Notes: a model not told the origin generated them from the sequence alone. A stretch of 64,000 nucleotides of DNA from CBIHON01 sp966211965 (GCA_966211965.1 CBIHON010000008.1:62001-126000), one strand, 5' to 3'; positions 17,690 to 26,906 are shown, numbered from the stretch's first letter. Numbers and translations are program-made.

Positions 17690-17712
17690 TACAGTACCAG
17701 TACAATTAGCCA
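17690..17712. promoter_or_regulatory. Direct-repeat motif between DUF2917 and MocR genes
   Basis: The divergent intergenic region contains two adjacent copies of CAGTAC (ACAGTACCAGTACAATT), which also form the palindrome GTACCAGTAC with one mismatch pair. Direct repeats in divergent promoters are typical binding sites of MocR-type regulators. Assignment as the operator is an inference. Confidence 0.35.
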
Positions 17713-17739
17713 ATTAAATCAACCTACTGTCACGGCAAC

Positions 17740-19224
17740 ATGACCAATACAGCCCACCTACGCAAAGCCACCACACCACAGCTCGGCCTGAGCAGTCCGC
17801 AGGTATTGTCGCGGGAAGGCGGCGAATCCCTGGTCGAGCAAATCGTCCGCTCGGTGCAGACGCGGATCGACGACAAACTGCTGCGCACCGGCGCACGCAT
17901 GCCTTCGATCCGCCAATTCGCCGACTTGCACGGCGTGTCGCGCTTTACGGTGGTGGAAGCCTATGACCGGCTGGTGGCCCAAGGCTTTCTGGAGTCGCGC
18001 CGGGGTTCCGGTTTCTATGTGCGCGAACGGGCGCCGCTGACGGCACCCGGCAGTCTTGCCAAACAGACCGATTCCTCGCCGCGGCAACTGGATGTGGTCT
18101 GGCTGGTGCGGAATATGTTCCGCCAGCATCCCCCGCAAAAAATGCCGGGCTCCGGCCTGTTGCCCAACGATTGGCTGGACGGTGAATTGATCGCCAACGG
18201 CTTGCGTGCGATCAGCCGGCAAAATCAAAACCTTCTGATCCAGTACGGTAATCCGCAAGGCTTCCTGCCGCTGCGCCAGCAATTGCAGTTGAAGCTGGCC
18301 GAACTGGAAATCGCCGCCACGCCCGACCAGATCGTCACCACCTCGGGCGTGACGCAAGCGCTGGATCTGGTGGCGCGCCACTTTACCCAGCCGGGCGATA
18401 CCATTTTCGTCGACGATCCGGCATGGTTCCTGATGTTCGGCTCGTTCGTGACGCTGGGCGCCAAGGTGGTTGGCATCCCGCGACTGTCGGACGGCCCGGA
18501 CGTGGCCAAGCTGGCGGAACTGGCGGCCTTGCACAAGCCCAAGCTGTACGTGATCAATTCGGTCTTGCACAACCCGACCTCGACCTCGCTGTCGGCCGCC
18601 AAGGCATTCCAGATCCTGAAGATCGCCGAGCAGCACGATTTCGTCATCGTGGAGGACGATATCTATTGCGACATGCATCCCGGCACTGCAGTGCAGGCCG
18701 CGACCCGCATCGCGGCTCTGGACCAGTTGAACCGGGTCATTTACCTGAGCGGCTTTTCCAAGACGCTGGCTGCGAATTTGCGCGTCGGCTTCATCGCGAC
18801 CTCGCATGAAATGGCGGTCCGCCTCTCCGATCGCAAGATGCTGACCGCCCTGACGACGACCGAAATCTGCGAACGCGTGGTCTACAAAATCCTTTCCGAA
18901 GGCCACTACCGCAAACACGTCGACCGCCTGCGCAGCAAACTCGATGGCGTGCGCGACAAGACCATCCGGCAACTGGAACGGGTCGGCATGAAGATCGACG
19001 TCAGCACTCCGGCCGGCATGTTCGTCTGGGCTGACGCCGGCTGCGATACCACGGTGTTGACGGAAAAGGGCCTGGCGCAAGGCATCCTGTTCGCTCCGGG
19101 CAGCCTGTTCTCGCCCAGCCAGCTTCCCTCTACCTGCACCCGCCTTAATGTCGCAACCATGTCCGACGTCGGCGTGCTGCGGTTTCTGGAGCGTGAAATC
19201 GGGGTGGGAGCGAGGAAGGAATAG
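17740..19224 (+). CDS. MocR-family (GntR-aminotransferase) transcriptional regulator
   Basis: Regulator of 494 residues. A GntR winged helix lies at about 30-95 (LLRTGARMPSIRQFADLHGVSRFTVVEAYDRLVAQG, then RRGSGFYV), joined to a fold-type I aminotransferase domain with NPTSTSLSAAKAF, EDDIYCDMHPG and the PLP lysine in IYLSGFSKTLAANLRVGF. Such regulators sense amino-acid-type ligands through PLP. The gene is divergent from DUF2917, with LysE and EamA exporters beyond it, which are plausible targets. The sequence resembles the YdcR subgroup. Confidence 0.9.
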   Translation: MTNTAHLRKATTPQLGLSSPQVLSREGGESLVEQIVRSVQTRIDDKLLRTGARMPSIRQFADLHGVSRFTVVEAYDRLVAQGFLESRRGSGFYVRERAPLTAPGSLAKQTDSSPRQLDVVWLVRNMFRQHPPQKMPGSGLLPNDWLDGELIANGLRAISRQNQNLLIQYGNPQGFLPLRQQLQLKLAELEIAATPDQIVTTSGVTQALDLVARHFTQPGDTIFVDDPAWFLMFGSFVTLGAKVVGIPRLSDGPDVAKLAELAALHKPKLYVINSVLHNPTSTSLSAAKAFQILKIAEQHDFVIVEDDIYCDMHPGTAVQAATRIAALDQLNRVIYLSGFSKTLAANLRVGFIATSHEMAVRLSDRKMLTALTTTEICERVVYKILSEGHYRKHVDRLRSKLDGVRDKTIRQLERVGMKIDVSTPAGMFVWADAGCDTTVLTEKGLAQGILFAPGSLFSPSQLPSTCTRLNVATMSDVGVLRFLEREIGVGARKE

Positions 19225-19351
19225 GCGCTTTCAAGCATTTCGCCAATGGGAAGCCCCGGCGTCACGGCGCCACCAAGCGCCCCTGCATTCAAAGCTCGGC
19301 TAGTATTTATTGCCTTTGCGACTATTATTGTCGCCCGGCTCGGCTGCCACG

Positions 19352-19379
19352 CTTGAAATCAATTTTATAATCCCCACTT
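19352..19379 (+). promoter_or_regulatory. Sigma-32 heat-shock promoter of htpG
   Basis: CTTGAAA at 19352-19358 and CCCCACTT at 19372-19379, 13 bases apart, match the RpoH consensus CTTGAAA-N11-16-CCCCATNT almost exactly. The start codon of htpG is 45 bases downstream. This fits the known heat-shock control of htpG. Confidence 0.8.
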
Positions 19380-19423
19380 TGCATCCACTCCCTTCAACAA
19401 CAATGTCGTAGCACGAGGTAAAA

Positions 19424-21337
19424 ATGACCGTATCCGAAAAACAAACCCTGGGTTTTCAGGCAGAAGTCAAGCAACTGCTGCAGTTGATGATCCACTCCCT
19501 GTACTCCAACAAGGAAATCTTCCTGCGCGAGTTGATTTCCAATGCGTCCGACGCGGCGGACAAACTGCGCTTTGAAGCGATCAACAACGCTTCCCTGTTC
19601 GAGAACGACTCCGAACTGAAAATCAAGGTTGCTTTCGACAAGACGGCACGCACGATCACCATCTCCGACAACGGCATCGGCATGAGCCGCGACGAGGCGG
19701 TCGAACACCTCGGCACCATCGCCAAGTCGGGCACCAAGGAATTCTTTTCGAAACTCTCGGGCGACCAGCAGAAGGACGCAGCCCTGATCGGTCAATTCGG
19801 AGTCGGCTTTTACTCCGCCTTTATCGTGGCCGACAAGATCACCGTTGAATCGCGCCGCGCCGGCGTGGCGCCAAGTGAAGGCGTGCGCTGGGAATCGACT
19901 GGAGAAGGCGACTTCAGCGTTGAATTGATCGACAAAGCGACGCGCGGCACCGACATCATCCTGCATCTGCGCGAAGGGGAAGACGAGTTCCTGTCGGCCT
20001 GGAAGCTCAAATCGATCATCCGCAAATACTCCGACCATATCTCGCTGCCGATCCAGATGCAGAAGGAAGAATGGGATGACGAAAAAAAAGCCACCGTGCT
20101 GAAAGATGAGCTGGAAACCATCAACCAGGCCAGCGCCTTGTGGGCACGCAGCAAATCCGAGATCACGCCGGAGCAGTACGAAGAGTTCTACAAACACGTC
20201 TCGCATGATTTCCAACCGCCGCTGACCTTCACCCATAACCGCGTCGAAGGCCGCAGCGAATACACCCAACTGCTGTACATTCCCTCGCATGCGCCGTTCG
20301 ACATGTGGGACCGCAATAAGCGCGGCGGCATCAAGCTGTACGTCAAACGCGTCTTCATCATGGACGACGCCGAGCAATTGATGCCGATCTACCTGCGCTT
20401 CGTCAAGGGCGTGATCGACTCCAACGATCTGCCGCTGAACGTGTCGCGCGAACTGCTGCAGGAATCGCGCGACGTCAAGGTGATCCGCGAAGGCTCGACC
20501 AAGCGTATCCTGTCGATGCTGGAAGATATGGCGGGCAGCGATGATCAGGCGCAAAAGGACAAGTACAAAACCTTCTGGAAGGAATTCGGCCAGGTACTCA
20601 AGGAAGGCATCGGCGAAGATGCGACCAACAAGGAACGCATCGCCAAATTGCTGCGCTTCGCTTCCACGCACAATGACAGCGACGAACAAAACGTGTCCTT
20701 CGCCGACTACCTGGCGCGCGCCAAGGAAGGCCAGGACAAGATCTACTACGTGACCGGCGATTCCTACAGAGCCGCGAAAAACAGCCCGCACCTGGAAATC
20801 TTCCGCAAGAAAGGCGTCGAGGTATTGCTGCTGACCGACCGCGTCGACGAGTGGATGCTGTCATTCCTGCAGGAATACGAAGGCAAGCAACTGGTCTCGG
20901 TAGCGAAGGGCGACCTCGATCTCGGCAAATTGGAAGACGAAACCGAGAAGAAGCAGCATGAAGAAACCGAAGCGCAGTACAAGGACCTGGTCGAGAAAAT
21001 GAAGACAGCGCTGGCCGACAAGGCCAAGGAAGTGCGCGTGACTTTCCGTTTGACCGACTCCCCGGCCTGCCTGGTCGCCGATGAGCATGAGTTGTCGGGC
21101 AACCTGATGCGCATGCTGAAAGCAGCCGGGCAGAACGCGCCGGAGACCAAGCCGATCCTGGAAATCAATCCGGATCATCCGCTGGTGCAGCGCTTGAAGT
21201 ATGAGGAAGCGAAGTTCGCGGATTGGTCGCATATCCTGTTCGATCAGGCGATGCTGGCCGAAGGTGGATCTTTGAGTGACCCGGCCGGGTTTGTGAAGCG
21301 TTTGAATGAGATGCTGTTGGGGATGACAGGCAAGTAA
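19424..21337 (+). CDS. htpG: Chaperone HtpG (Hsp90)
   Basis: Bacterial Hsp90, a cytosolic ATP-dependent dimeric chaperone, 637 residues. The N-terminal GHKL ATPase has NKEIFLRELISNASDAADKLRF, ISDNGIGMSRDE and IGQFGVGFYSAFIVAD. The middle domain includes the catalytic-loop Arg region LPLNVSRELLQESRDVKVIR, and the C-terminal dimerisation domain is complete. A sigma-32 promoter lies 45 bases upstream. The gene stands alone, followed by repeat sequence. Confidence 0.97.
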   Translation: MTVSEKQTLGFQAEVKQLLQLMIHSLYSNKEIFLRELISNASDAADKLRFEAINNASLFENDSELKIKVAFDKTARTITISDNGIGMSRDEAVEHLGTIAKSGTKEFFSKLSGDQQKDAALIGQFGVGFYSAFIVADKITVESRRAGVAPSEGVRWESTGEGDFSVELIDKATRGTDIILHLREGEDEFLSAWKLKSIIRKYSDHISLPIQMQKEEWDDEKKATVLKDELETINQASALWARSKSEITPEQYEEFYKHVSHDFQPPLTFTHNRVEGRSEYTQLLYIPSHAPFDMWDRNKRGGIKLYVKRVFIMDDAEQLMPIYLRFVKGVIDSNDLPLNVSRELLQESRDVKVIREGSTKRILSMLEDMAGSDDQAQKDKYKTFWKEFGQVLKEGIGEDATNKERIAKLLRFASTHNDSDEQNVSFADYLARAKEGQDKIYYVTGDSYRAAKNSPHLEIFRKKGVEVLLLTDRVDEWMLSFLQEYEGKQLVSVAKGDLDLGKLEDETEKKQHEETEAQYKDLVEKMKTALADKAKEVRVTFRLTDSPACLVADEHELSGNLMRMLKAAGQNAPETKPILEINPDHPLVQRLKYEEAKFADWSHILFDQAMLAEGGSLSDPAGFVKRLNEMLLGMTGK

Positions 21338-21383
21338 GCCGGCACGTTGGGTGCGGAAACGCGCCCCTCCCCCTACTATTGCA

Positions 21384-21411
21384 CTAGTGGACTGTTTTAA
21401 TGGTCCACTAG
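21384..21411. repeat. Short palindromic relic of MITE family A
   Basis: CTAG at both ends encloses GTGGACTGTTTTAATGGTCCAC. The first nine bases inside (GTGGACTGT) equal the terminal repeat of element A at 3100-3265, and both ends have the CTAG target. It may be an internally deleted copy of the same element. Confidence 0.5.
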
Positions 21412-21417
21412 TCAATC

Positions 21418-21732
21418 CTATGGCTGGTTCCAGCGAGTAGTGGGATTCAGCAGGCAGCGGGGGTTGGCGCACCACCAGTAAGGGAACACATGCGAACACA
21501 TGCGGGGCGTCAATGGCGCAATACGCTGCGCTATTGACGCCCTAACCCCTTTCCACCTTACCGAATTAAGAAGTGTCGCTCGTTCGAATTTTCCAATCAC
21601 CGAATTGACCTGCGGTGCAGTCGCGAACGCCTTCTCTATCTCTGCATAGAGAGATCGGTTTATGAGCAGCCAATGACTCACAAAACCAGTACAGGCAAAG
21701 GCGACAACGGCAACCCACAGATTGCGACGCAT
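21418..21732 (-). pseudogene. Short membrane-anchored ORF, probably truncated
   Basis: The first 60 residues look like a genuine protein: an N-terminal helix (RNLWVAVVAFACTGFVSHWLLI) and then SLYAEIEKAFATAPQVNSVIGKF, somewhat like Coa1-type small membrane proteins. The start lies 9 bases after the lolA stop with a GAGG-like site. After about residue 65 the frame runs through a palindromic repeat, and the residues become low-complexity and Cys/Trp/Pro-rich. I read it as a gene whose 3' end was replaced by repeat sequence. It could also simply be a short protein ending by chance. Confidence 0.4.
21500..21540. repeat. Hairpin repeat downstream of the small lolA-linked ORF
   Basis: GGCGTCAATGGCGCA and TGCGCTATTGACGCC form a 15-base stem with one mismatch around ATACGC. 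It lies inside the 3' half of the short open frame at 21418-21732 and may mark where that gene was truncated, or serve as a terminator for the lolA operon. Confidence 0.5.
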
Positions 21733-21741
21733 TCGCTCGCC

Positions 21742-22419
21742 TCAGTTGTTAAAGACATCCGCCCCCTTAGGCAGCACAAATTTGAACTGCTCCGCCCCAA
21801 TCGCCGGATTTTTCTCGAACTTCTTGAACGACAACAGCGTCACCTGACCGAAGGAATCGCGCAGCTCCATCGCTTCCGGCACGCCATTGCGCAAGCCGAT
21901 GCCTATTTGCGAAAATGTCGTGTCCTTGGTCTTCGGCGTCGCCTCCAGCCATTCCAATCCATCCTTCGTACCGGCTTCCTTCAACGCGAAATTTTTTTCC
22001 AGGTCATTGCTGCCAAACAGGATCGCGGCAGGCGATGAGCCAAGCGCGTTGCCCAGTTTTTTGATCGTGACCTGGTTCAAATCCTTGTCGTAGATGTAGA
22101 GTTTTTCGCCATCGGCTTGCAGCACTTGCTCATAGGGCTTTTGATAGGTCCATATGAATTTTCCGGGCCGGGCGAACACGAAGCTGCCGGTGGATGGCGC
22201 TGACACCTTGGCGCTCGCGGAATTATCGGACTTGACCAGGCGCTGCGTGAATTCGCCTTTGGCCGATTTGGCAGTCGCTACGAACGACTTGAATTGATCC
22301 AACGCAGTAGCGAATGCAGAAACAGGCAAAGCGGCTGCACATGCCAGCAGCAATGTTGCGATCGTCGCTCTTACTGCTCTTACTGGAAAGTAGGATGGGT
22401 GCAACCCATCGTTCTCCAT
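21742..22419 (-). CDS. lolA: Outer-membrane lipoprotein carrier LolA
   Basis: Periplasmic chaperone that carries lipoproteins from LolCDE to LolB. About 225 residues: signal peptide core TIATLLLACAAALPVSAFA, then ALDQFKSFVATAKSAKGEFTQ, GSFVFARPGKFIWTYQKPYEQVLQADGEKLYIYD and DLNQVTIKKL, all typical of LolA. The start is uncertain: the first usable ATG (22419) lies within a palindromic repeat and adds MENDGLHPSYFPV before the signal peptide; the frame is open further upstream. ftsK lies upstream on the same strand, the usual ftsK-lolA order. Confidence 0.9.
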   Translation of the reverse strand: MENDGLHPSYFPVRAVRATIATLLLACAAALPVSAFATALDQFKSFVATAKSAKGEFTQRLVKSDNSASAKVSAPSTGSFVFARPGKFIWTYQKPYEQVLQADGEKLYIYDKDLNQVTIKKLGNALGSSPAAILFGSNDLEKNFALKEAGTKDGLEWLEATPKTKDTTFSQIGIGLRNGVPEAMELRDSFGQVTLLSFKKFEKNPAIGAEQFKFVLPKGADVFNN

Positions 22420-22529
22420 CCACCTTAAATGATGGGTTCCCCTTGCAGGGCGCGCACAGGCTTGCAAGCCTGTGTCGTTCCACGGGCAGGCGATGTATCG
22501 CCCGAATTCCCCGCTCCCCCTCATCCTAC
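22391..22529. repeat. Composite palindromic repeat between ftsK and lolA
   Basis: The outer ends TAGGATG and CATCCTA pair. Inside are GATGGGTTGCACCCATC-type arms (seen on the minus strand), a further GATGGGTT, and the perfect 20-base palindrome CACAGGCTTGCAAGCCTGTG at about 22454-22473. It shares the GATGGGTT core with the repeats at 6088 and 50882. It fills the ftsK-lolA gap and overlaps the likely lolA start. Confidence 0.55.
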
Positions 22530-22569
22530 GCGCAAGTCCCGCTCGATTCGTGTAATTCAAAATGCTTCC

Positions 22570-24906
22570 TTATTCTGTTGTATTCCCCGCCGGCACCAGG
22601 ATCTCGCGGTTGCCGTTGGATTGCATGGTCGATACCAGACCGCTCTGCTCCATCTGTTCCAGCAGGCGGGCGGCGCGATTGTAGCCGATGCGCAGATGCC
22701 GCTGCACCAACGAGATCGAGGCACGGCGATTCTTGAGCACCACCGCGACCGCCTGGTCGTACAGGTTGTCGCCTTCGCCGCCGGCACCTTCACCGCCTAG
22801 CGCGCCATCCGCGCCGCCCTCTTCCGCGATGCCGCCTTCTAAGATGCCTTCGATGTAATTCGGTTCCCCCTGCGCCTTCAGGTGGTCGACTACCCGATGC
22901 ACTTCCTCGTCCGAGACGAAAGCCCCGTGCGCCCGCAACGGCAGGCCGGTGCCGGGCGGCATATAGAGCATGTCGCCCATGCCGAGCAAAGTCTCCGCGC
23001 CCATCTGGTCGAGAATCGTGCGCGAATCGATCTTGCTGCTGACCTGGAATGCGATGCGCGTCGGGATATTCGCCTTGATCAGACCGGTGATGACATCGAC
23101 AGACGGCCTTTGCGTTGCCAGTATCAGATGGATGCCGGCGGCACGCGCTTTTTGCGCGATACGGGCGATCAATTCCTCGACCTTTTTGCCGACCACCATC
23201 ATCAGATCGGCCAACTCGTCGATGATGATGACGATGGTCGGCAATTTTTCTAGCGGTTCGGGCGCGTCCGGCGTCAGGCTGAAAGGGTTCGGGATTTTCT
23301 GTTCCTTCTTGGCGGCTTCTTCGATCTTGTGGTTGTAGCCGGCCAGGTTGCGCACGCCGAGCTTGGACATCAGCTTGTAGCGCCGTTCCATCTCGTTGAC
23401 GCCCCAGTTCAGCGCGTGTCCGGCTTGGCGCATGTCGGTCACCACCGGCGCCAGCAGGTGCGGGATGCCTTCGTAGATCGACAGTTCCAGCATCTTCGGA
23501 TCGATCAGGATCAAGCGCACCTGGTTCGGGTCCGACTTGTACAGCAGGGACAAAATGGTGGCATTGATGCCGACCGATTTACCCGAGCCGGTGGTGCCGG
23601 CCACCAGCAAATGCGGCATCTTGGCCAGGTCGGCCACGATCGGGTGGCCGGCGATGTCCTTGCCGAGTGCGACGGTCAGACTGGAGGCGCTATCGTTGTA
23701 GACCTTGGAGCCGAGAATCTCGGTCAGGCGCACGATTTGCCGCTTCGGATTGGGCAGTTCAAGGCCCATGAAATTCTTGCCGGGAATGGTCTCGACCACG
23801 CGGATCGAGGTCAGCGACAGCGAGCGCGCCAGGTCGCGCGCCAGGCCGACGATCTGGCTGCCTTTGACGCCGGTAGCGGGCTCGATCTCGTAGCGCGTGA
23901 TGACCGGTCCCGGATAGGCGGCCACGACCTTGGCTTCGACTCCGAAGTCGGACAGTTTTTTCTCGATCAGGCGGCTGGTGAATTCGAGAGTTTCGATGCT
24001 GACGGTCTCCTGCGCAACCGGCGCTTCATCGAGCAAGGACAGCGGCGGCAAGTTGGTGTCGGGCAGATCGTTGAACAGCGACACCTGGCGCTCCTTCTCG
24101 ACCCGCTCGGACTTCGGCACGGCCACCACCTGCGGCTCGATGCGGATCGGCGGCGCAACCTCGATCTTGGCGCGTTCGTGCACAACCACTTCTTCGCGCT
24201 TGACCGCCGCGACATGGCCGACCTTGCGGTCTTCGTGCGCGGCATACGACTTGCTGATTTTGCCGATCCCGATTTCGATGGCGGCGCCTATGCGTTCGGC
24301 CAGGGCCAGCCAGGACACATGGAAAAACAGGCTGAATCCAAGCCCGAACATCAGCAGCAAAAACAAGGTGGCGCCGGTAAAACCGAACGCACTTTGCGTA
24401 GCGCTGCCGATCAGTTCTCCCAGCACACCGCCGGGCGCGCGCGGCAATTGCGCCTTCAGGCTGTACATGCGCAGGTATTCGATCGCGACGCTGCCGACCA
24501 GCAGCAGGACAAAACCGCCGGCGCGAATAAAACCCTCGTGGCGATGCTCCGGTTCCGGCTCTTGCTGCATGATGAATTTTTGCGACAGATGCCGATACCC
24601 GAGCCATACCAGGCGCAGCAGCAGGATGTTCCACCACCATGCCGAGAAACCGAAAATGAACAACATCAAATCGGCCAGCCAGGCGCCGATACGTCCGCCC
24701 CAGTTGTGCAGCTTGGGCAAGGCATTCGCATGCGACCAACCGGGATCGGCCGGCGAATAACTCAACAGGATCAGGATCAGGTAAACCGTCAGCACCGCCA
24801 GCGCGAACCAGCGCGCTTCGGACAACAGGCGCACCACTCGATTCGGCAGAGGCTGGTTCTCGGACGGACTGGTGTTGCGGATATGGGCTTGGGCAGGTTT
24901 GGTCAT
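22570..24906 (-). CDS. ftsK: DNA translocase FtsK
   Basis: Septum-located DNA pump that clears chromosomes from the division plane and activates XerCD at dif. The 778 residues comprise an N-terminal membrane domain with four or five helices (LAVLTVYLILILLSY, LADLMLFIFGFSAWW, GGFVLLLVGSVAIEYL, FTGATLFLLLMFGLGF), a short linker, the RecA-like motor with Walker A VAGTTGSGKSVG and Walker B TIVIIIDELADLMM, and a C-terminal gamma winged helix (RASISLVQRHLRIGYNRAARLLEQME) that reads KOPS. The linker is much shorter than in E. coli, as is common outside enterics. lolA follows. Confidence 0.97.
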   Translation of the reverse strand: MTKPAQAHIRNTSPSENQPLPNRVVRLLSEARWFALAVLTVYLILILLSYSPADPGWSHANALPKLHNWGGRIGAWLADLMLFIFGFSAWWWNILLLRLVWLGYRHLSQKFIMQQEPEPEHRHEGFIRAGGFVLLLVGSVAIEYLRMYSLKAQLPRAPGGVLGELIGSATQSAFGFTGATLFLLLMFGLGFSLFFHVSWLALAERIGAAIEIGIGKISKSYAAHEDRKVGHVAAVKREEVVVHERAKIEVAPPIRIEPQVVAVPKSERVEKERQVSLFNDLPDTNLPPLSLLDEAPVAQETVSIETLEFTSRLIEKKLSDFGVEAKVVAAYPGPVITRYEIEPATGVKGSQIVGLARDLARSLSLTSIRVVETIPGKNFMGLELPNPKRQIVRLTEILGSKVYNDSASSLTVALGKDIAGHPIVADLAKMPHLLVAGTTGSGKSVGINATILSLLYKSDPNQVRLILIDPKMLELSIYEGIPHLLAPVVTDMRQAGHALNWGVNEMERRYKLMSKLGVRNLAGYNHKIEEAAKKEQKIPNPFSLTPDAPEPLEKLPTIVIIIDELADLMMVVGKKVEELIARIAQKARAAGIHLILATQRPSVDVITGLIKANIPTRIAFQVSSKIDSRTILDQMGAETLLGMGDMLYMPPGTGLPLRAHGAFVSDEEVHRVVDHLKAQGEPNYIEGILEGGIAEEGGADGALGGEGAGGEGDNLYDQAVAVVLKNRRASISLVQRHLRIGYNRAARLLEQMEQSGLVSTMQSNGNREILVPAGNTTE

Positions 24907-25190
24907 AAATCCGGAGGCGATCGCGCCAATGTAAGACGGGCTTGGTGAATCGTTGTGAATGTCACCAGCGCCATTTTATGCGCATCCATGGGGATGAATG
25001 CGTTTTGAAACCACATATCTGCTCGCGCGACATGTTCGTCTATAATCTTAACCAGTTTTTGAACGGTATACCGAATAAATCGGGCCGTAGTTGAAATTTC
25101 GCCATGCGCCGGCATATACGTACAACGATGTTCGCCCGGCAACCGGTGTAACGCGCCCCATCCTCCATCAAACTTCACTGCAGAAAAATT

Positions 25191-26147
25191 ATGTCCACTA
25201 CCAAACACGCCCGCGTCTTGATCCTCGGTTCCGGTCCTGCCGGCTATAGCGCTGCGGTCTATGCGGCGCGCGCCAACCTGAAGCCGGTGCTGATCACCGG
25301 CGTCGAGCAAGGCGGGCAATTGATGACCACCACAGAGGTCGATAACTGGCCGGCCGACCCGATGGGCGTGCAAGGGCCGGAGTTGATGCAGCGCTTCCTG
25401 CAGCACGCGGAACGCTTCAACACCGAAATCATTTTCGATTACATCCACACCGTAAAACTGGCGGAAAAACCGCTGCGCCTGATCGGCGATTCCGGCGAAT
25501 ATACCTGCGACGCGCTGATCGTCGCGACCGGCGCGTCGGCCCAGTATCTCGGCCTGCCTTCGGAGGAGGCATTCATGGGCAAGGGCGTGTCGGGTTGCGC
25601 CACCTGCGACGGATTTTTCTATCGCGGCCAGGAAGTCGCGGTGGTCGGCGGCGGCAATACCGCGGTTGAAGAAGCGCTGTATCTGTCGAATATCGCAAGC
25701 AAGGTCACCGTGATCCATCGCCGCAACAAATTCCGCGCCGAGGCAATCCTGATCGATCGCCTGATGGCAAAAGTCGCGGAAGGGAAAGTCGAAGTCAAAT
25801 GGAATCACACGCTGGAAGAAGTGACCGGCGACGACTCCGGCGTGAAGGGCATCATGATCAAATCGACCGAGGACGGCAGCCTGACCCCGGTGCCGATACA
25901 TGGCGTCTTCATCGCGATCGGCCACAAGCCGAACACCAGCATCTTCGAGGGTCAACTGGAAATGCACAACGGCTACATCAAAACCAGAGCCGGGCTGGAA
26001 GGCATGGCAACCGCGACCAGCGTTCCCGGCGTGTTCGCTGCCGGCGACGTGCAGGACCATGTCTATCGGCAAGCGGTGACCAGTGCAGGAACGGGTTGCA
26101 TGGCGGCGCTCGATGCGCAGCGCTACCTGGAAAGCCTGGAAGACTGA
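25191..26147 (+). CDS. trxB: Thioredoxin reductase
   Basis: FAD/NADPH flavoenzyme that reduces thioredoxin, 318 residues. The FAD motif is ILGSGPAGYSAAVYAARA near residues 11-28, the redox-active CATC lies in GVSGCATCDGFFY, the NADPH motif is VAVVGGGNTAVEEALYL, and the C-terminal FAD-binding segment is VPGVFAAGDVQDHVYRQAVTSAGTGC. It is divergent from ftsK across a 284-base gap that contains a TATAAT hexamer at 25041-25046 but no clear -35. An Smr-domain gene follows. Confidence 0.97.
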   Translation: MSTTKHARVLILGSGPAGYSAAVYAARANLKPVLITGVEQGGQLMTTTEVDNWPADPMGVQGPELMQRFLQHAERFNTEIIFDYIHTVKLAEKPLRLIGDSGEYTCDALIVATGASAQYLGLPSEEAFMGKGVSGCATCDGFFYRGQEVAVVGGGNTAVEEALYLSNIASKVTVIHRRNKFRAEAILIDRLMAKVAEGKVEVKWNHTLEEVTGDDSGVKGIMIKSTEDGSLTPVPIHGVFIAIGHKPNTSIFEGQLEMHNGYIKTRAGLEGMATATSVPGVFAAGDVQDHVYRQAVTSAGTGCMAALDAQRYLESLED

Positions 26148-26202
26148 TTCAGCGGTGCATTTTTGCCCGCGATATTTTTGAAGCTTGCAGAGACCATTTC
26201 TC

Positions 26203-26853
26203 ATGTCCGGTCCAATCAAAGATTTTGCCGCGCTCAAATCCCTGCGCAAGGACTTGAAAGCGCAGGAAGAGGCGCGTCAATTGGCGGAAGCGGAACGCCT
26301 GCGCCGCGACAAGCAAGCCAAGCTCGATGCCGATCTGTTCCGCCGAAGCGTCGGCGATGTCGCGCCGCTGCCGTCGAATAACAAACTGCATTCGCCTGCT
26401 CCGCGGCCGCTTCCGATTGCACGCCAATTCCTGGCCGATGAACAGGCCGCTCTGCAGGAATCGCTGTCGGATGATTTTGATATCGAAACCCTGCTCCATA
26501 CCGATGACAGCTTGAGCTTTGCCCGCAATGGCGTCGGCGCGGACACATTGCGCAAACTGCGGCGCGGCCATTGGGTCATTCAGAGCCAGCTCGATTTGCA
26601 CGGCTTGCGCACCGATGAAGCGCGCGAAGCCTTGGCGGAATTCTTGCGCAATGCGGACAAGCGCGGCCTGCGCTGCGTGCGCGTGATCCATGGCAAAGGC
26701 CTGGGCTCGATCAACAAGGAACCGGTGTTGAAAAACAAGGTGCGCAACTGGCTGGCGCAAAAGGACGAAGTGATCGCGTTTTGTCAGGCCAAGGCGGCCG
26801 ACGGCGGCAGCGGCGCGCTGATCGTGCTGCTCAAGGCGTCGACGCGTTTGTAG
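26203..26853 (+). CDS. Smr-domain protein (putative nuclease)
   Basis: Protein of 216 residues. The N-terminal part is a charged helix (LKSLRKDLKAQEEARQLAEAERLRRDKQAKLDADLF, probable coiled coil). The C-terminal Smr domain has the LDLHGLRTDEAREALAEFL motif, the HGKG loop (RVIHGKGLGS) and GALIVLL. Free-standing Smr proteins are endonuclease-like, with roles in ribosome collision rescue (SmrB) or DNA processing. ATG 26203 is used because its context begins the conserved N-terminus; an in-frame upstream start at 26185 is less likely. Confidence 0.88.
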   Translation: MSGPIKDFAALKSLRKDLKAQEEARQLAEAERLRRDKQAKLDADLFRRSVGDVAPLPSNNKLHSPAPRPLPIARQFLADEQAALQESLSDDFDIETLLHTDDSLSFARNGVGADTLRKLRRGHWVIQSQLDLHGLRTDEAREALAEFLRNADKRGLRCVRVIHGKGLGSINKEPVLKNKVRNWLAQKDEVIAFCQAKAADGGSGALIVLLKASTRL

Positions 26854-26906
26854 GAGCGGACAGCCGGGTATCATTCCCGGACCGCTCACTTTTCTATCCT
26901 TGCTGC

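Noticed and set aside
21384..21411. Palindrome after htpG as the htpG terminator
   Set aside because: It has CTAG borders and an element-A end and no T run; a relic element explains it better, although it might also slow transcription.
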